Shown here piece by piece: positions 46,833 through 58,980 of a stretch of DNA of 64,000 bases. Each line of letters opens with the position of its first letter. Position 1 is the first letter of the stretch. The position numbers were made by a program, and so were the translations under genes. Origin of the DNA: Megalonaias nervosa (lineage: Eukaryota > Mollusca > Bivalvia > Unionida > Unionidae). The DNA is taken from NCBI GenBank assembly GCA_016617855.1, contig JAECUM010001738.1, positions 62,001 through 126,000 of the forward strand, written 5' to 3'. Under the pieces are notes generated by a model. The model saw only the letters and a list, made by a program, of their open reading frames with translations, made no database searches and had not been told where the DNA came from.

Positions 46833-46911
46833 TATACCTTAAACAATTTATATCTCTAATTGATTTTTCAACTAGCAATATCAATTAAATATATAAAATG
46901 TTATGTAACAA

Positions 46912-49900
46912 TGTTGAAATTGCGAGATATAGCCAAAAAAAGGCCTTATAGGAGAACCTACAAAAATAGCTACCGCGTTTTTCGGTTACGATAACAGTTA
47001 TAAATTTGATAATCAAAATATTTTAACAAATTTTAACTCTACAAATTTGTTTCATCTTCTACATCCGACTGTAACGCGAGAACTTGCAGTACATAAAAGT
47101 ATCAAACTAATAGTACAGTATCATGTTATTTTATGAAAGTTACATGCACCTCAAAAAGATACAGAGATTGCCGAACCATATTTAACAGCTAAGTCACGAA
47201 AAATGTTAGCTAGAAGAAATATTTCCTCAGTTGCCGATGAAATACATCAGGAAATATATAAAAAATTGGAAGAATTTACTGCATCAGGATCAGGTTGGAA
47301 ATTTGAGGTGGTGGAGGAAGTTTTATTTCACACAGCAAGATATAACGTATTTCGCGGTAACTCTTACGTTGACCTGTCTCCAAAGATTAAAAACAAAAAA
47401 TGTTGCATAAACGTTAAGAATTCTGATAACAAATGTTTCCAACAGGCTATTCTTTCTGCGATGTTTCCAGCAGAAAAAAAATGCTGATCGCGTCAACAAG
47501 TATATTAGTCACGTTTCAAAATTAAATTTTAATGGCATTGACTTTCCAGTTGCAGAATATCAAATACCAAAGTTTGAGGGACAAAGTGGTATTTCAGTTA
47601 ATGTGTTTGGTCTTGAAGAGCGTGAAAATGTTTATCCCAGATACATCTCAGATAAAGCTACACAAAACACAATAAACTTGCTGTATTTTAGAGGACATTA
47701 CGTTTGGATAAAAAACTTTAACGGCTAGTTGGTAGACAATATAATAAAGACAAAAATAAGAAATATTTTTGTTATCGTTGTTTACAAGGTTTTCTAAGAA
47801 TGAAAAACTGCAAGAGCGTGTTAAATACTGTGTTAATGTCCAAAAAATAACAATGCCAACAGAGAAAGTAAAAATATTAAAATTTAAAAATTATAATCAT
47901 AAATTAAGTATTCCGTTTGTTATTTATGCTGACTTCGAGTTTACTTGTCCCTGTGGCTGGCGCAGAAAATGATCCAAATAAATCAAGCACCAGAAAAATA
48001 CAAGAACATGTTCCCTGTGGTGCAGCTTATAAAGTAGTTTGTTGCGCTACCGATAATTTTTCAAGTCCAATAAAACTGTATAGGGGTAAAAATCCTGCCG
48101 TGTGCTTACTAAAAAATTTAATAGATGATGTTAATAAAATCACCGACAAAATATCTAAATCAGCTCCAATAAAAATAACACACAAACAACAACTTGATTT
48201 TTCCGAGGCAGTTAATTGTTACATCTGCGAGAAACCAGTCCTCGGCCACGATAAAGTGCTCGATCACTGTCGTCTAACCGGCCAATATCGTGGAGCCGCA
48301 CATAATAATTGTAATTTAAAATTTCATGCGCCAGATTTTATTCCTGTCGTTTTACATAATTTCCGTGGTTATGATAGTCATATTATTGTCGAAGCATTTG
48401 GCGATAAGGAAATTAAATCTAAGGTAAAGGTAATAAAATGTATTCCAAACAATTTTGAAAAAGATATGTCAGTTACGCTCGACAAATTACGTTTCATCGA
48501 CAGTCTGCAATTTATGGCGGGGCCGCTGGATGAGCTTGTTAAAGGTTGTAGCAGTTTTGGTAATCTACGAAGTTGCTTTGGTGGGGATTATGCCTACCTG
48601 ACAAAAAAAAAGGTGTCTTTCCGTACGAGTACCTCGATGAATGGAGCAGATTTGATGAAACTTCTCTTCCTGAAAAAGATAAATTTTACTCACAGCTAAA
48701 AATGGCGAAGGTGTATCAGATGAGTACAAATACGCACAAGAAACTTGGAATAAATTTGGTTGTAAGAGATTTGGTGATTATCATGATTTATACTTGAAAA
48801 CAGATGTGTTATTGTTAGCTGATGTTTTCGAAAATTTTCGTAAAGTTAGTCATGAAAATTATGGATTAGATCCATGTTGGTATTATTCTGCGCCAGGATT
48901 GTCGTGGGGTGCTCTGCTAAAAGCAAGCAGGATAGAATTGGATCTCTTAAATGATGTTGATATGTTTAATTTTATTGAAAAAGGGATTCGCGGCGGAATT
49001 AGCGTTATAACCAAAAAATATGCGGTAGCTAACAATAAGTACCTAAAATATTACGATAAAAATTTACCGTCGAATTATATTATTTATCTGGACTCTTAAT
49101 TTGTATGGTTATGCAATGTCAGAGCCAATGCCGTGCAGTGGATTTCATTGGATAACTCCAGATCAATTTCTTAAAGAAACTGAAAAAGATTTACCCAGAA
49201 AAATCAATAATGATTTTTCCGATATCAGTTATTTTGTTGAAGTTGATCTCGATTATCCTAGTTCGTTACATGATCTACATAACGACTATTCGTTTTGTGC
49301 AGAGTCAATGATGATCGATTACAGTTTATTATCGCCTGAACAACAGGCAATGACAACAGCAAAAAATTCGATCGTTAATAAGCTAGTTCCAAATTTACTC
49401 AGTAAACGGAATTACGTGATACATTACAAAAATTTAAAACAAGCAGTAGATGCTGGACTAGTCCTTAGGAAGGTTCATCGCGTGCTAAAATTTAATCAGT
49501 CTCGTTGGATGGCAGATTATATTGATTTAAATACCAAACGTCGTGCTATTGCTAAGACCGACTTTGAGAAAAACTTTTTCAAGTTGATGAACAATTCCGT
49601 GTTCGGTAAGACTATGGAAAGTATAAGTAAGCGAGTAAACATCGAGCTAGTTAATGATGTAAATCGCAGAAATAAATTAGTCAACGATGACGGTTTTGTC
49701 AGTATGAAAATATTTAATGAAAATCTTGTTGCAATACAGCGACGAAAGATAAATTTAAAGTTAAATAAACCGATTTATGCTGGTGCAGCTGTACTTGATA
49801 TTTCAAAATGGCTAATGTACGACTTTCACTATAATTTTACCAAAAAGCAATGGCCAAGTTCGGAGTTGCTATTTACTGATACGGACTCACTTGTTTATAA

Positions 49901-50368
49901 CATAAAATGTGAGGATGTTTATCAAGATATTTATGATCATAAGGAGTTATTTGATTTATCGGATTATCCAACAAGTAGTGGATTTTTTGATGATGCAATT
50001 AAAAAAGTCATCGGCAAGATGAAAGATGAATTTATGTTTGTGCCAGTTAGGGAATTTGTTGGACTAAGAAGTAAAATATATGCCGTAAGTTTAGATGACA
50101 ATAAACTGACAAAAAAGCAAAAGGTATTCCTCGCGGATACGTAAAAAAGTGTATGAAATTTGATGATTTTAAAGCAGCGCTAAACAATAATGTCGGCTTT
50201 ATTAAAACAAATGTTATCAGGACAAATCATCACAAACTTGAAACTGATACAATTATAAAACGTGGACTAAGTGATTTTGACGACAAACGCTATTGTGTTG
50301 ATGGCGTAAACGCTATTGGACACTATGCCAGTACCGGAGGTGATATATTCGATATCATCTTTAATTAA
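46912..50368 (+). pseudogene. Protein-primed family B DNA polymerase, frameshifted
   Basis: Replicates the element from its ends. It starts at ATG 46912. N-terminal pieces include SGWKFEVVEEVLFHTARYNV and LSPKIKNKKCCINVKNSDN. A C-x2-C finger (CYRC) lies near 47770. Exo I is YADFE (47927-47938). A Zn/HNH-like insert follows: CYICEKP...LDHCRLTGQYRGAAHNNCN (48217-48318). The polymerase motifs are A, YLDS plus the adjoining LYGYAM (49090-49120), B, KNFFKLMNNSVFGK (49570-49610), and C, FTDTDSL (49872-49892). The C-terminus, with SDFDDKRY, is at 50153-50368. Frame changes lie near 47134, 47480 (A8), 47728, 47790, 47970, 48605 (A9), 48795, 49098 and 50145. At about 1150 codons it has the normal size. 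Not functional as assembled. Confidence 0.93.
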
Positions 50369-50390
50369 TTTTGTCTAAACTTTAGAAATA

Positions 50391-50714
50391 ATGTTTGAAA
50401 ATTTAACGTTAGCCGATGGAGTTAGCAGCAAAATTAAAAAAATAATTGTTAATGGCCAACAATTATCATTTGAATTTAATGATGAAATTTCAGGCATTTG
50501 TTTTAGTAAATTTCATAGAATTAAACTCTCGCTTATTAAATCAGATAACAGCAAATATTTTGATTATCTTGAAAAGTTACGAGATGAGCTCCTGTTAAAG
50601 TATGATAATCTTCATGATCCGATCAGTCAGGAAAAATATACCAAAATTAATATTGACCTAAATCGGTCGAAGGTTTTTGCAAAAGGTTGTAAGTATTTGT
50701 CAACAGGGTATTAA
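50391..50714 (+). CDS. Unknown small protein downstream of polymerase
   Basis: 107 residues, unbroken, starting 22 bp after the polymerase stop. Begins MFENLTLADGVSSKIKKIIV and contains QQLSFEFNDEISGICFSKFH and a charged helix (YFDYLEKLRDELLLKYDNL). I recognise no family. It has the same base use as the rest of the element and is probably its last gene on this side. Confidence 0.55.
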   Translation: MFENLTLADGVSSKIKKIIVNGQQLSFEFNDEISGICFSKFHRIKLSLIKSDNSKYFDYLEKLRDELLLKYDNLHDPISQEKYTKINIDLNRSKVFAKGCKYLSTGY

Positions 50715-51412
50715 TGACAGAGCTATTTGAATGTCATCGAAAAGTAAGCGGAAAAATTAAATTTTGTTTGTACACGATAATGAATTATTTCTTATAGTCT
50801 CTGTTGATGTTTTAATAATTGGAGATGAACTTCTTTAAAAGGAGATAATTCTGTCTTCCTTGTATTTTGAAGGGAGATAACTCCGTATGTCTTCCTTGTA
50901 TTTTGAAGGAGATAACTCATACAGGAAATTGCATAACATTGACCCTATGGTTAAAAGGAGAGAGTGTGCTTGCATTACGTAACCGTTGTGATTTTGTGTG
51001 TGTGTGTGTGTGGATCAGCATAATTTGTAACGGAAAATAATATTTTACGTCTTTTAACTGATAAATTTAATGTACATTATCTTGCGTTAATTTCAGTAGG
51101 TTATATAGCTGTGCAAATTCCAGGTATGTTATTGACTTACAGCTATACAATGTACACTGCGACAGCTGTTCACAACAACATCCGGCAGATCTGTTTGCTT
51201 CATTTATATAGTCTTCCCTCATACAAAATACGTCGAACTGAATTTATTCAACATATTTCTGAAAGGTGTGTAAATTTTAGATCCATGTTGGATTTTTAAT
51301 GTAGCTTTAACAATTTTTCAGTCATATTGCTACTTGTCTGTGAACATCATTAGGGTGCTGAAACTTCCCGCTGTGATGCTATCTGCCATGTGAATAACTC
51401 AGCAACATTACT
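50715..51412. other. Right flank of the Polinton with GGAGATAA repeats
   Basis: Two and a half direct units of 31-36 bp (AAGGAGATAATTCTGTCTTC type, 50839-50918) carry the AAGGGAGATAACTC motif common in mollusc DNA, suggesting host sequence begins by here. A (TG)n run lies at 50996-51011. No gene was found. Confidence 0.5.
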
Positions 51413-52203
51413 TTAAATACTGTCTGTGGTCATCGTCAACCACGACAACGTTGACTTACCGCCGCTATCCATGCAAGAGAGAAGCCGTTGTTCCTCCGTC
51501 AGCGATGGTGTCATTATTGAAATACACAACGAAAGCTTTGTCAGTCTCACTTTACCATCATCAACACCAGCATGATGCCAGATTACATTGTTGTCCGTGG
51601 CTTTTCGAACTAATACTATTGTGTGTTGAGGACCGAAAATAATTTTTCCGTCATTTCTGCAGAATCCATGTCTGACGGTAGAATTGTTGTGCAAGAAAAT
51701 TCTTCTTCATCGTTTAACATCGAGCGACGTGGTGCGAATCCTTCTGTGAAATCTTCATTCATCAATGCGACCTCAGCTACAGCGACGTTCATTCTTAAGT
51801 TACTGCTCTCGGGGTGATCAATGGTATCTTTGGCAAACAGCACTGACGGCCCAGCAGACCGTGAATAATTATCGCTGTACCGTGCTAACCCGATAAACGT
51901 CGACGTTTTCGAGACATGATTCAATATTTGTTCGGTCAATGCTGTACCCAGAACTGTTAAACAACGCCATATCACCATTATTAAAAAAGAACAACTCGAT
52001 CTAAAATTCCATACTCTGTATTATCTGCCTTTAAAAGTTGACCTTTGATCTCAATGAATGCCTCAGCGGGAAAGAAGTTCGATTCTTCCACATGCATCAG
52101 GTACACGGGTATTGCAAGAATACTACTGATAATCACGCATTTAATCTTCTTTGAGGACTGGCGCGTCCTTGTCAAATCCAGTATCAGATACACGCTTGAA
52201 CAT
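51413..52203 (-). pseudogene. Second, divergent Polinton major capsid fragment
   Basis: Minus-strand remnant starting at ATG 52203. Open pieces 51981-52203, 51616-51978 and 51413-51694 show landmarks shared with the capsid gene at 41067-42621: EAFIEIKGQLL against MLEVRARILL, LFNNGDMALFNSSGYSI against LVNNGWSLFKSARYQL, ARYSDNYSRSAG against SFSEDYSRSVL, and EDFTEGFAPRRSML against GRYNEGYMKRKSL. Only about 260 codons remain, so the C-terminal jelly roll is missing. The sequence is too different from the first copy to be a recent duplicate and points to a separate Polinton lineage. Frame changes lie near 51980 and 51690. Confidence 0.7.
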
Positions 52204-52467
52204 TTTATTATATTATTTATTGTTTAAAACGACGTCAGAGCCAGACCACTTCCCGCTTTTCTCTCTCGGCTGCTTGTTGTTTTGTCAATGACAGCACTCC
52301 AGGTTTGCAATCAGGATAGCTTTATGGTGCTGTCCTTCTGAATAGACCTTGAATAACATCACTGAGTCCATCTCTGTAAGTCATTTTAGAAACCGGTAAT
52401 CGTGAATTTATCACCTGACGTTTTCAGGTCCACCTTGGGCATTGTGTATAATCATATTGTTTTGTTA
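52204..52467 (-). other. Possible small gene remnant upstream of the second capsid
   Basis: On the minus strand a short frame beginning MTYRDGLSDVI near 52385 resembles the small basic pVI-like genes that often precede the capsid gene in Polintons. It is broken after about 20 codons. Weak. Confidence 0.3.
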
Positions 52468-53451
52468 TCACCGATAATCGGTAATTTCATTGATTAGTGC
52501 TCGATGAACGCTGCTGTCCATGACGCCACCAGTAAATAAATAGTGACAAATATCAGCTGCTTCAATGATGATTTCGTGGGAATTATTACCGGTTCGTCTT
52601 CTACCAATCAAAATTTCTAGTCCATCAACATTATCGAGGACGTTATTTGGACAAAGGTTATCTTTAATCACCAGCGAGGTTTGTTACGATGTCTATGTGT
52701 TTAATCATCGCGAGTAGCAAGGCCACTTCCGGTTGTTTCTTCATCATCAATATAAGGTGGTCTGAATGGTGATTTTTTGGGCGATAACATATCTCCAGGT
52801 AATGGCGGTTTTTCAGCTTCTTTGACTTGTTTCTCAAATTTTTAAAATTCATCCTTGTTTTTACCACTGATTCGATCTATACCACGGTACTTTCGAAACA
52901 CAAAGCGAATCCAGTTTGATTTTGAAACATCGGCGGTTTTTGGGTCTAACAAAGTTTTACGAGCTGAATATCCTGTTGCAGCAATCGCTATGGGGTTATC
53001 TCGAAGTTTTTTGGAACCTTCTTTGGTAAATTGGGAAGGTAGTTTTTTTAAAAACAGGTTCTGGTTCTGACGCAACAAGATCCCTTACATAACCGATCTC
53101 AGCACGAGCTTGATCGATACTCTCAATGGCTTGCTACATTGCTGTAATTGTGGTTGAGCAGCAGCTTTTCAGCTGGAAGTTCTTAGAGAATCTTTTTTTA
53201 AAAATTCTTTCTGCTATTTATCCAGTTGCTTTAGCGGTTTGTTCCAGCGATGGAAGAAGACCTTTAACTGTTTTCGTGACCGCTTTAAACAATTCCTCAG
53301 CATCTTCTGTGAATTCCACATGAGCTTCCTGACGCTGTTGTAGCTACTGTTTGGCAGAATCGCGGTAGGGGAGATATTTCTTAATTGCCTCCAGCTGTTG
53401 TTGAGTTAGTTGACCTGTGTTAGATTCCATAGTTATCGAAGAATCACTCAT
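52468..53451 (-). pseudogene. Coiled-coil protein of the second Polinton, broken
   Basis: Starts at ATG 53451 (MSDSSITMESNTGQLTQQQL) with a Gln/Glu-rich helix, and stops (TAG) after about 35 codons. Further open pieces on the same strand follow: a helix with EDAEELFKAVTKTVKGLL, then 52842-53078 (FLKKLPSQFTKEGSKKLRDN; SNWIRFVFRKYRGIDRISGK), 52664-52867 and 52468-52671. The total of about 325 codons and the position upstream of a capsid gene match the coiled-coil gene at 38792-39876. Sequence similarity between the two is low by eye. At least four breaks. Confidence 0.5.
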
Positions 53452-56400
53452 TATTATTATTAAAACTAAGATTTAATTACACATCACAGGACAGAGGATA
53501 TAAAAGATTTCAGTATATATACTAATGTATGGTATTTATTTTTACCCCCAAATTACAACGCTAGGACCCTCTGTAATCAGTCCCTAAAAATCTTGCCAAC
53601 AAGGTTCGGATTGGCTTTTTTGAACAAAAAAATCAACATTTTAGAGACCCCAATTACAAAGTGGAGGCTTGTTTGGCCGGTGGTAATTTGTCTCATTTTT
53701 GTTGTGGACTATCTTTGATTCTTTTATGCCTGATTACAAAAATGGTGTTTTGATGGATGGGGTGAGGTGGGGGGTCCCTCGAAGGTCGACACTCCCTCCT
53801 GCTGCTCTCTTAAATGATCTTTATTATAGTTTGTACGAAAGCATTTAGATAGATGTATTAAATGTCTTTGCAGGTGTATGTCCGAAAAATGTACCTTTTT
53901 CCTAAAGCGTACATTTCTTTCGTTTCCCCAACATGTTGCAGATTTACAGTTGAAACAATACACCACATATAATTTATTTTGCGTATAACATGAAATATGT
54001 TGCTGAATGATAAAATTTCTACCTGTTTTAAAGATTTTTTACTGTGTCCGAATTAGTTAGAAAGTCACAGTTTTCAACCATTAAATTCACACTTAAAACA
54101 ATCAAACTGAATGTTCGAGATGTGTCAGGAATGTTACTTTGCAAATAACTAAAATTTGCTCTAGCATGCGTTGATGCAAAGGATGAACGTCTATTGTAAT
54201 GAAAAATGATCGTAATGAGCCCCATTCTCGTAATCCTGCGAAAAGCAATGAACAAGCGTCATATAATTATTGTTCTTTGTTGTAAATTTGGATATAATAA
54301 TGCCACTGACTGGAGGAGGGACATTCTCTGCCTTTTCCCTCACATTGAGAAAGAAATATCAAATGTAATTCGCCACCGTTAAGAAATTTTTTTGGAGCTA
54401 CTTATTTTGCTATTCACATGACAAAATATGACGGAGGAAGGAGACAAAATTATAATCTGAAAATCGTTGGAATTTTCTGTCGCAACATATGTGGTGCACT
54501 CTGCTAGAGGCGAATCACCAAACCCACCAAATTGATATGTATTCCTACAACCACTTCCGATGTTATTTATCGTCTTAACAAAAATTGACAAACGATGTTC
54601 CGAACTGAATGTATGCTCTGGCAATCAGAACATCGTAGGACTTTTGTAACATAAGTGTTGCGCTCCGCCAGATGAGAATCACCAAACACATCAAATTGAT
54701 GTGTATTTCTAACACTACTCCGATGTTATGGCCAAGCGATATCCCGAGCCAAAAGATGTGTTTATTCGACAATACTCTCAATGTAAAACAATTGACCTAT
54801 TTGACGAACTTCCTTGTGTATAGTTCAAAGATTTGTGAAATTTAGGAGGAAAATAAAAAAAAATGCATTGGTTTTGAAATATTCGAAACCACCTTCAAGT
54901 TATTTAACATTTTCACCGTGTATCATGGTAAATTACTTTTAAAAGAGACTGATAATATTCCAAATCATTTAATTGTCGTTTCGTTTCCTAAATATACTGA
55001 TCTCGGTCCATGACAACGGTAGTATTTCCTTGATGTGCCTCTTCATTACCAAATATGTGGGTTTTTGATAAAAGAATTGTTTGCAACGAGGTTTGAATTC
55101 TGAAATAAAATTCTCATGCATGCGTTTCTCCTAATGTCAGAAATTTATATCTGTGTATCCTCTGGAGCATAGAGCAGGCTACCAACTGAATTTTTGTTTT
55201 GTTTGTTTATAACATGGATTCGCAATCCTCCAATTTCATTTTGGGTTGCCAAATATGCTAAATAGGTGAAAAATGAAATTTTACCGATAAACGCTATTAA
55301 AATATTTTATATCCTAATTCAACGTATCTATATTTTCTGAAGTCCTTAAAAAGAAAATTGAAACCTTTTGAAAGTACACCGTATTCCGCGGGAGTCAGAA
55401 CCTGACGTTTGGAGAGATTTACCACTAAAGTTCCGAGTCCCAATTGACAACCTGTAAAAAGTGCACCACTGCTGAGTTTTTGTTGTCAGTCTCATCCATC
55501 CTATGGATATTGTCAGTCTCTGTAAGGAAATTAGAGTCTTCTACTCTAGGAATAAAATTAACGTTTTTGTAAGGCAAAAGAGTTTAGCATATCCAAGGTC
55601 CTGCATTCATCAAAGGAAAGGTTCGGGGAGTAATTTACCAGGTGAAACGGGTTTTGTACTGGAAAATGATTGTTTGCCAAAGAGCCCCAAGTTTCAGAAG
55701 TTTTGCAAGGATAGTCTAAGCACCACTCCTTTGCCTGTTATTAATTCAGATGTCTACAATTACTTTCTATATTTTCTTAACCAAATTGATCACATGTTGT
55801 ATCTTGGCACCATTTTATCTCGCGTTGCTGATGTGTCATTCGTCCTGTCGAATACGTGTTAAATCTGAAGTGCCAATTACAACCACCTCTTTGCAAAATG
55901 TAGGCATATAGATCAGTCATCTTATTTCTTGTTTCGTTCTCGCATGCGTCCTCAATGTCGTATTGCTACGTATAAGAATTCTAGTGGTTGGTGGGGTTAG
56001 TCTATGCTTGCGTGCTCATGCAATCCGCATAGAATTTGTCACAGGTTCGGGTGTTAGAAATACTAGCTGTCGGTGCTGTCAGTGGAAGTGAGGTAACAAC
56101 GACAGACGCGCCAGCTTTCGATAACGTGCTCCTTCATACTTGTCCGTTTTGGAGAGTTGTTAGAAAATGATTTGTTAGTAACGTGCTATGATATGCAAAT
56201 GCGAGGGCGTTGTTAGGGGAAACTGGGTAAAACCCATTAACCAGTGTGATTTGTGAGGTCAGGGTGTGGCTAGTGCATTTGTTAAAGTGTCTTTCTATCG
56301 GCATATGCCAGTCCTATTGTGGAGGAGAGAATGTACCGTCACTTCCAGAGTGCAGACCTTTGTGGAGAACTTCTGTAACGAGGGTTCTCCCTTCCGAAAA

Positions 56401-58939
56401 TGTATCTGCAGAAATGTGTTTGTAATAATTTTCTGGACCACTGTTTGTGCTTTTCTGGAACGCATCTGACACTCCATAACTGAAAATTGGCGATTAGATA
56501 CTAATTTCACGAACAACCTTAGATATCAAATTTTGATAATGCTTCCTTTTTCAGCACTGAACCGTAGTCGAACAAATTGTTACGTGTAGGCTCGTACAAA
56601 AATAACAAGAGAATAGAGTGAAGCCAACAAGCTTTGCATATTTTAACAAAAATAATTTATTTCCCTAGAAAACAATCTGAAAATTGGAAATAGGACTTAC
56701 GGTTTGTGAATATAATCCAAAATTTAATCCTAAGATTTAAAAAATATAAGTCCTATTACTAAACAGTTCTAATAGAATCCGGGTTCGAATTTCGATGACG
56801 TTCCAATATGGGGGCGATGACGTCAGATGAAGTCGTTGTACTGGTGGCAATAGATCCTCGATTGAATCACAGTTTATGTTTCCGTATAGAATTCCAGAAT
56901 AAATTTCCACTGAATTTCTTCGTCCCAGAACTTCTTATAAAAAAAATACACATGTTTAGTTTTCTAGAGAATAAATTATTAAATCCAAAAAACAGATGAA
57001 AAACAAAATGGCAACAACAATTAGAAACACCTTGTTCCCTCAAGGTGTTAAGAACGACTAACTGAAAAGCTCTCAGAATGGGTATTAAACCCAACTAAAA
57101 CATCATCCCATTCTCGCGTGATAGGTCACGTGGTCTCTTAACACTTGAACAACGCAATAGAAAAAATGAAATTTGTCACGTAGCAAGAATAGCTCTATCT
57201 AAGAACCAAATTCTCACACTGAAAATATATAAAAAATAAAACATTGTTTATTCAGACTAACACGTAGGCCGAAATGACCTTGGCAATAGCCAATCGTTTT
57301 CGTGTAGTGTTTACAAACTCTATGTACCAGAGTGAGCTAAAAATAGTGCTAATGTAATAGCTTTTACGTTCTAAATAAACTGAATTTACTGGAAAAAATA
57401 TCGAATTCCGTGAAAATAATCATTACAATAAAATGTAATGAAACAAAAATTAAAATAAAAAAAGAATTTTAAAACTAACACACAAGCAAATTAATTACAT
57501 ATACGTAACAAAATGTTTGCCATCTTTCTCAGTTTCGAAAATATGGAGGCATCGGGCTTGCAACGCCGAACGAAATTATGGCGGTGGCGTTCTTTCTTTA
57601 TGAGTTTCGGTGGCACTTCGTACTCAGAGTTTCTCAAATGGTAAATGGCCTGGATGAGAGTGATGAAATCCTTAACTAAGTTGACACATTCGGACTCAGT
57701 TTGTAAAATTGCAGATCCAAAAGAGAAATTTAAATAAAATTGAGAGTAATTTTGAATGTAATTTGCGATTTATTTATTAGTTGTTGTTGTTGTTGTCATT
57801 GTTGTTGTTGTTGTTGTTGTTGTTTTCTTTTGTAAATGTTGAGACGAGCGTTAAATAGCAGGAATGTGAAAATCTAATTTGAAATGATACAACAATCAAC
57901 TTACAATTACGAAAGCCAAAACTAGATTAAAATTGTATTCAGTCATGATAAACAAAGTCTAAGTCAACCATAAAAGATCGGCATGTCAGACTTGAAAATT
58001 AACGTTAACGGACGTGTAGCTCATTTAGATAATCAAATTGGATAGTGCAGTTCAATCTGATTTAGGACCCGACTTTTCGTACATTATGGTGCTTCTTCGG
58101 TTGGAGAGAAGATCTTGTATAGATTATACGATTGTGTATATGGACATGTATATCGAAAGATTAAGAAATAATAGATAGGTTTATAGGGAGACACAGATAC
58201 ATGGATACATAAATAGATGAGACGAAATAAGGTGAAGGAATCTAGTATCTCCAAGTGATCCGCATGAATGAATAACAGGTTTAAAGACAATGCTAAATAA
58301 ATGCATTCATTAATTTATTCACCCAAACTAATGTGACCTGAAATCTGTTGTTTGAGTTTGAGGTGTCCAACTGTTTTCAAAAATTTATATTGTAGTAATG
58401 TCAGAATTTGGAAATGCTTGGCACATAAAATAATTTTTGACAATTTAAATAATTGTATTGTAATTCAGTATTTCAATAAACATTTTTCAGATGACTTTAA
58501 TCTTCCGACTGGCCTGGAGGAGCGAATGTGTCACAAACATCACTAACTGTAATTCCGAGTTTGTAGATAAACAAAAAAGCGTTAGTTCTGAGGGACGGCT
58601 GTCGGACTTAGAATGGCAATGTCTTAACAATAGTTGCCCCTTTTCGCTGTCAACTGCTTCAATGATCTTTACCTCTGTAAATGAGCTTTTGGATGATCAG
58701 TGGGAGATGGCTGAGGGCAGTTTTACACGCAACATTTCCGATACAGCAGAAGATCCAATAAGATTTGTGTGAGTAGAGAAAATCTTGTGTAACATTGTAA
58801 TGTATTCTGATAAGACTTATTCATCTATTTCGAATTACATGTAATATACAAGAAAATGTATCAGTAGGTAAATTGCATAAATTTGCACCCAATCGAGACC
58901 CTTATAGATTTAAACTTCCTGTATTATTATTATTATTAT

Positions 58940-58980
<41 letters not shown>

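Larger units (their letters stand above)
35170..50760 (+). mobile_element. Polinton/Maverick-like (adintovirus-like) element
   Basis: The defining set is present: protein-primed DNA polymerase B, retrovirus-type integrase, A32/FtsK packaging ATPase, adenovirus-type cysteine protease, double-jelly-roll major capsid protein and penton. Accessory genes are a fibre, pX-like proteins, a phospholipase A2 domain, an HNH endonuclease and several unknowns. The size of about 15.6 kb fits the 15-20 kb usual for the class. Fibre and unknown genes lie on the minus strand to the left; the structural-integrase-polymerase block is on the plus strand. Outer boundaries are set by gene content only, since no terminal inverted repeats or 6-bp target duplication were recognised. 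Most genes are broken. Confidence 0.95.

Noticed and set aside
35170..51060. Terminal inverted repeats of the Polinton
   Set aside because: I compared both flanks by eye and saw no convincing inverted match. The inverted repeat at 34780-34962 pairs with itself, not with the right flank.
55503..55862. 119-codon open frame
   Set aside because: No recognisable motif, no neighbouring exon signals and no family similarity; likely chance.
57040..57155. Imperfect hairpin with AAGTGTTAAGA and AGAATGGG pairs
   Set aside because: Only about half of the arm positions pair by eye, too weak to list as an element.
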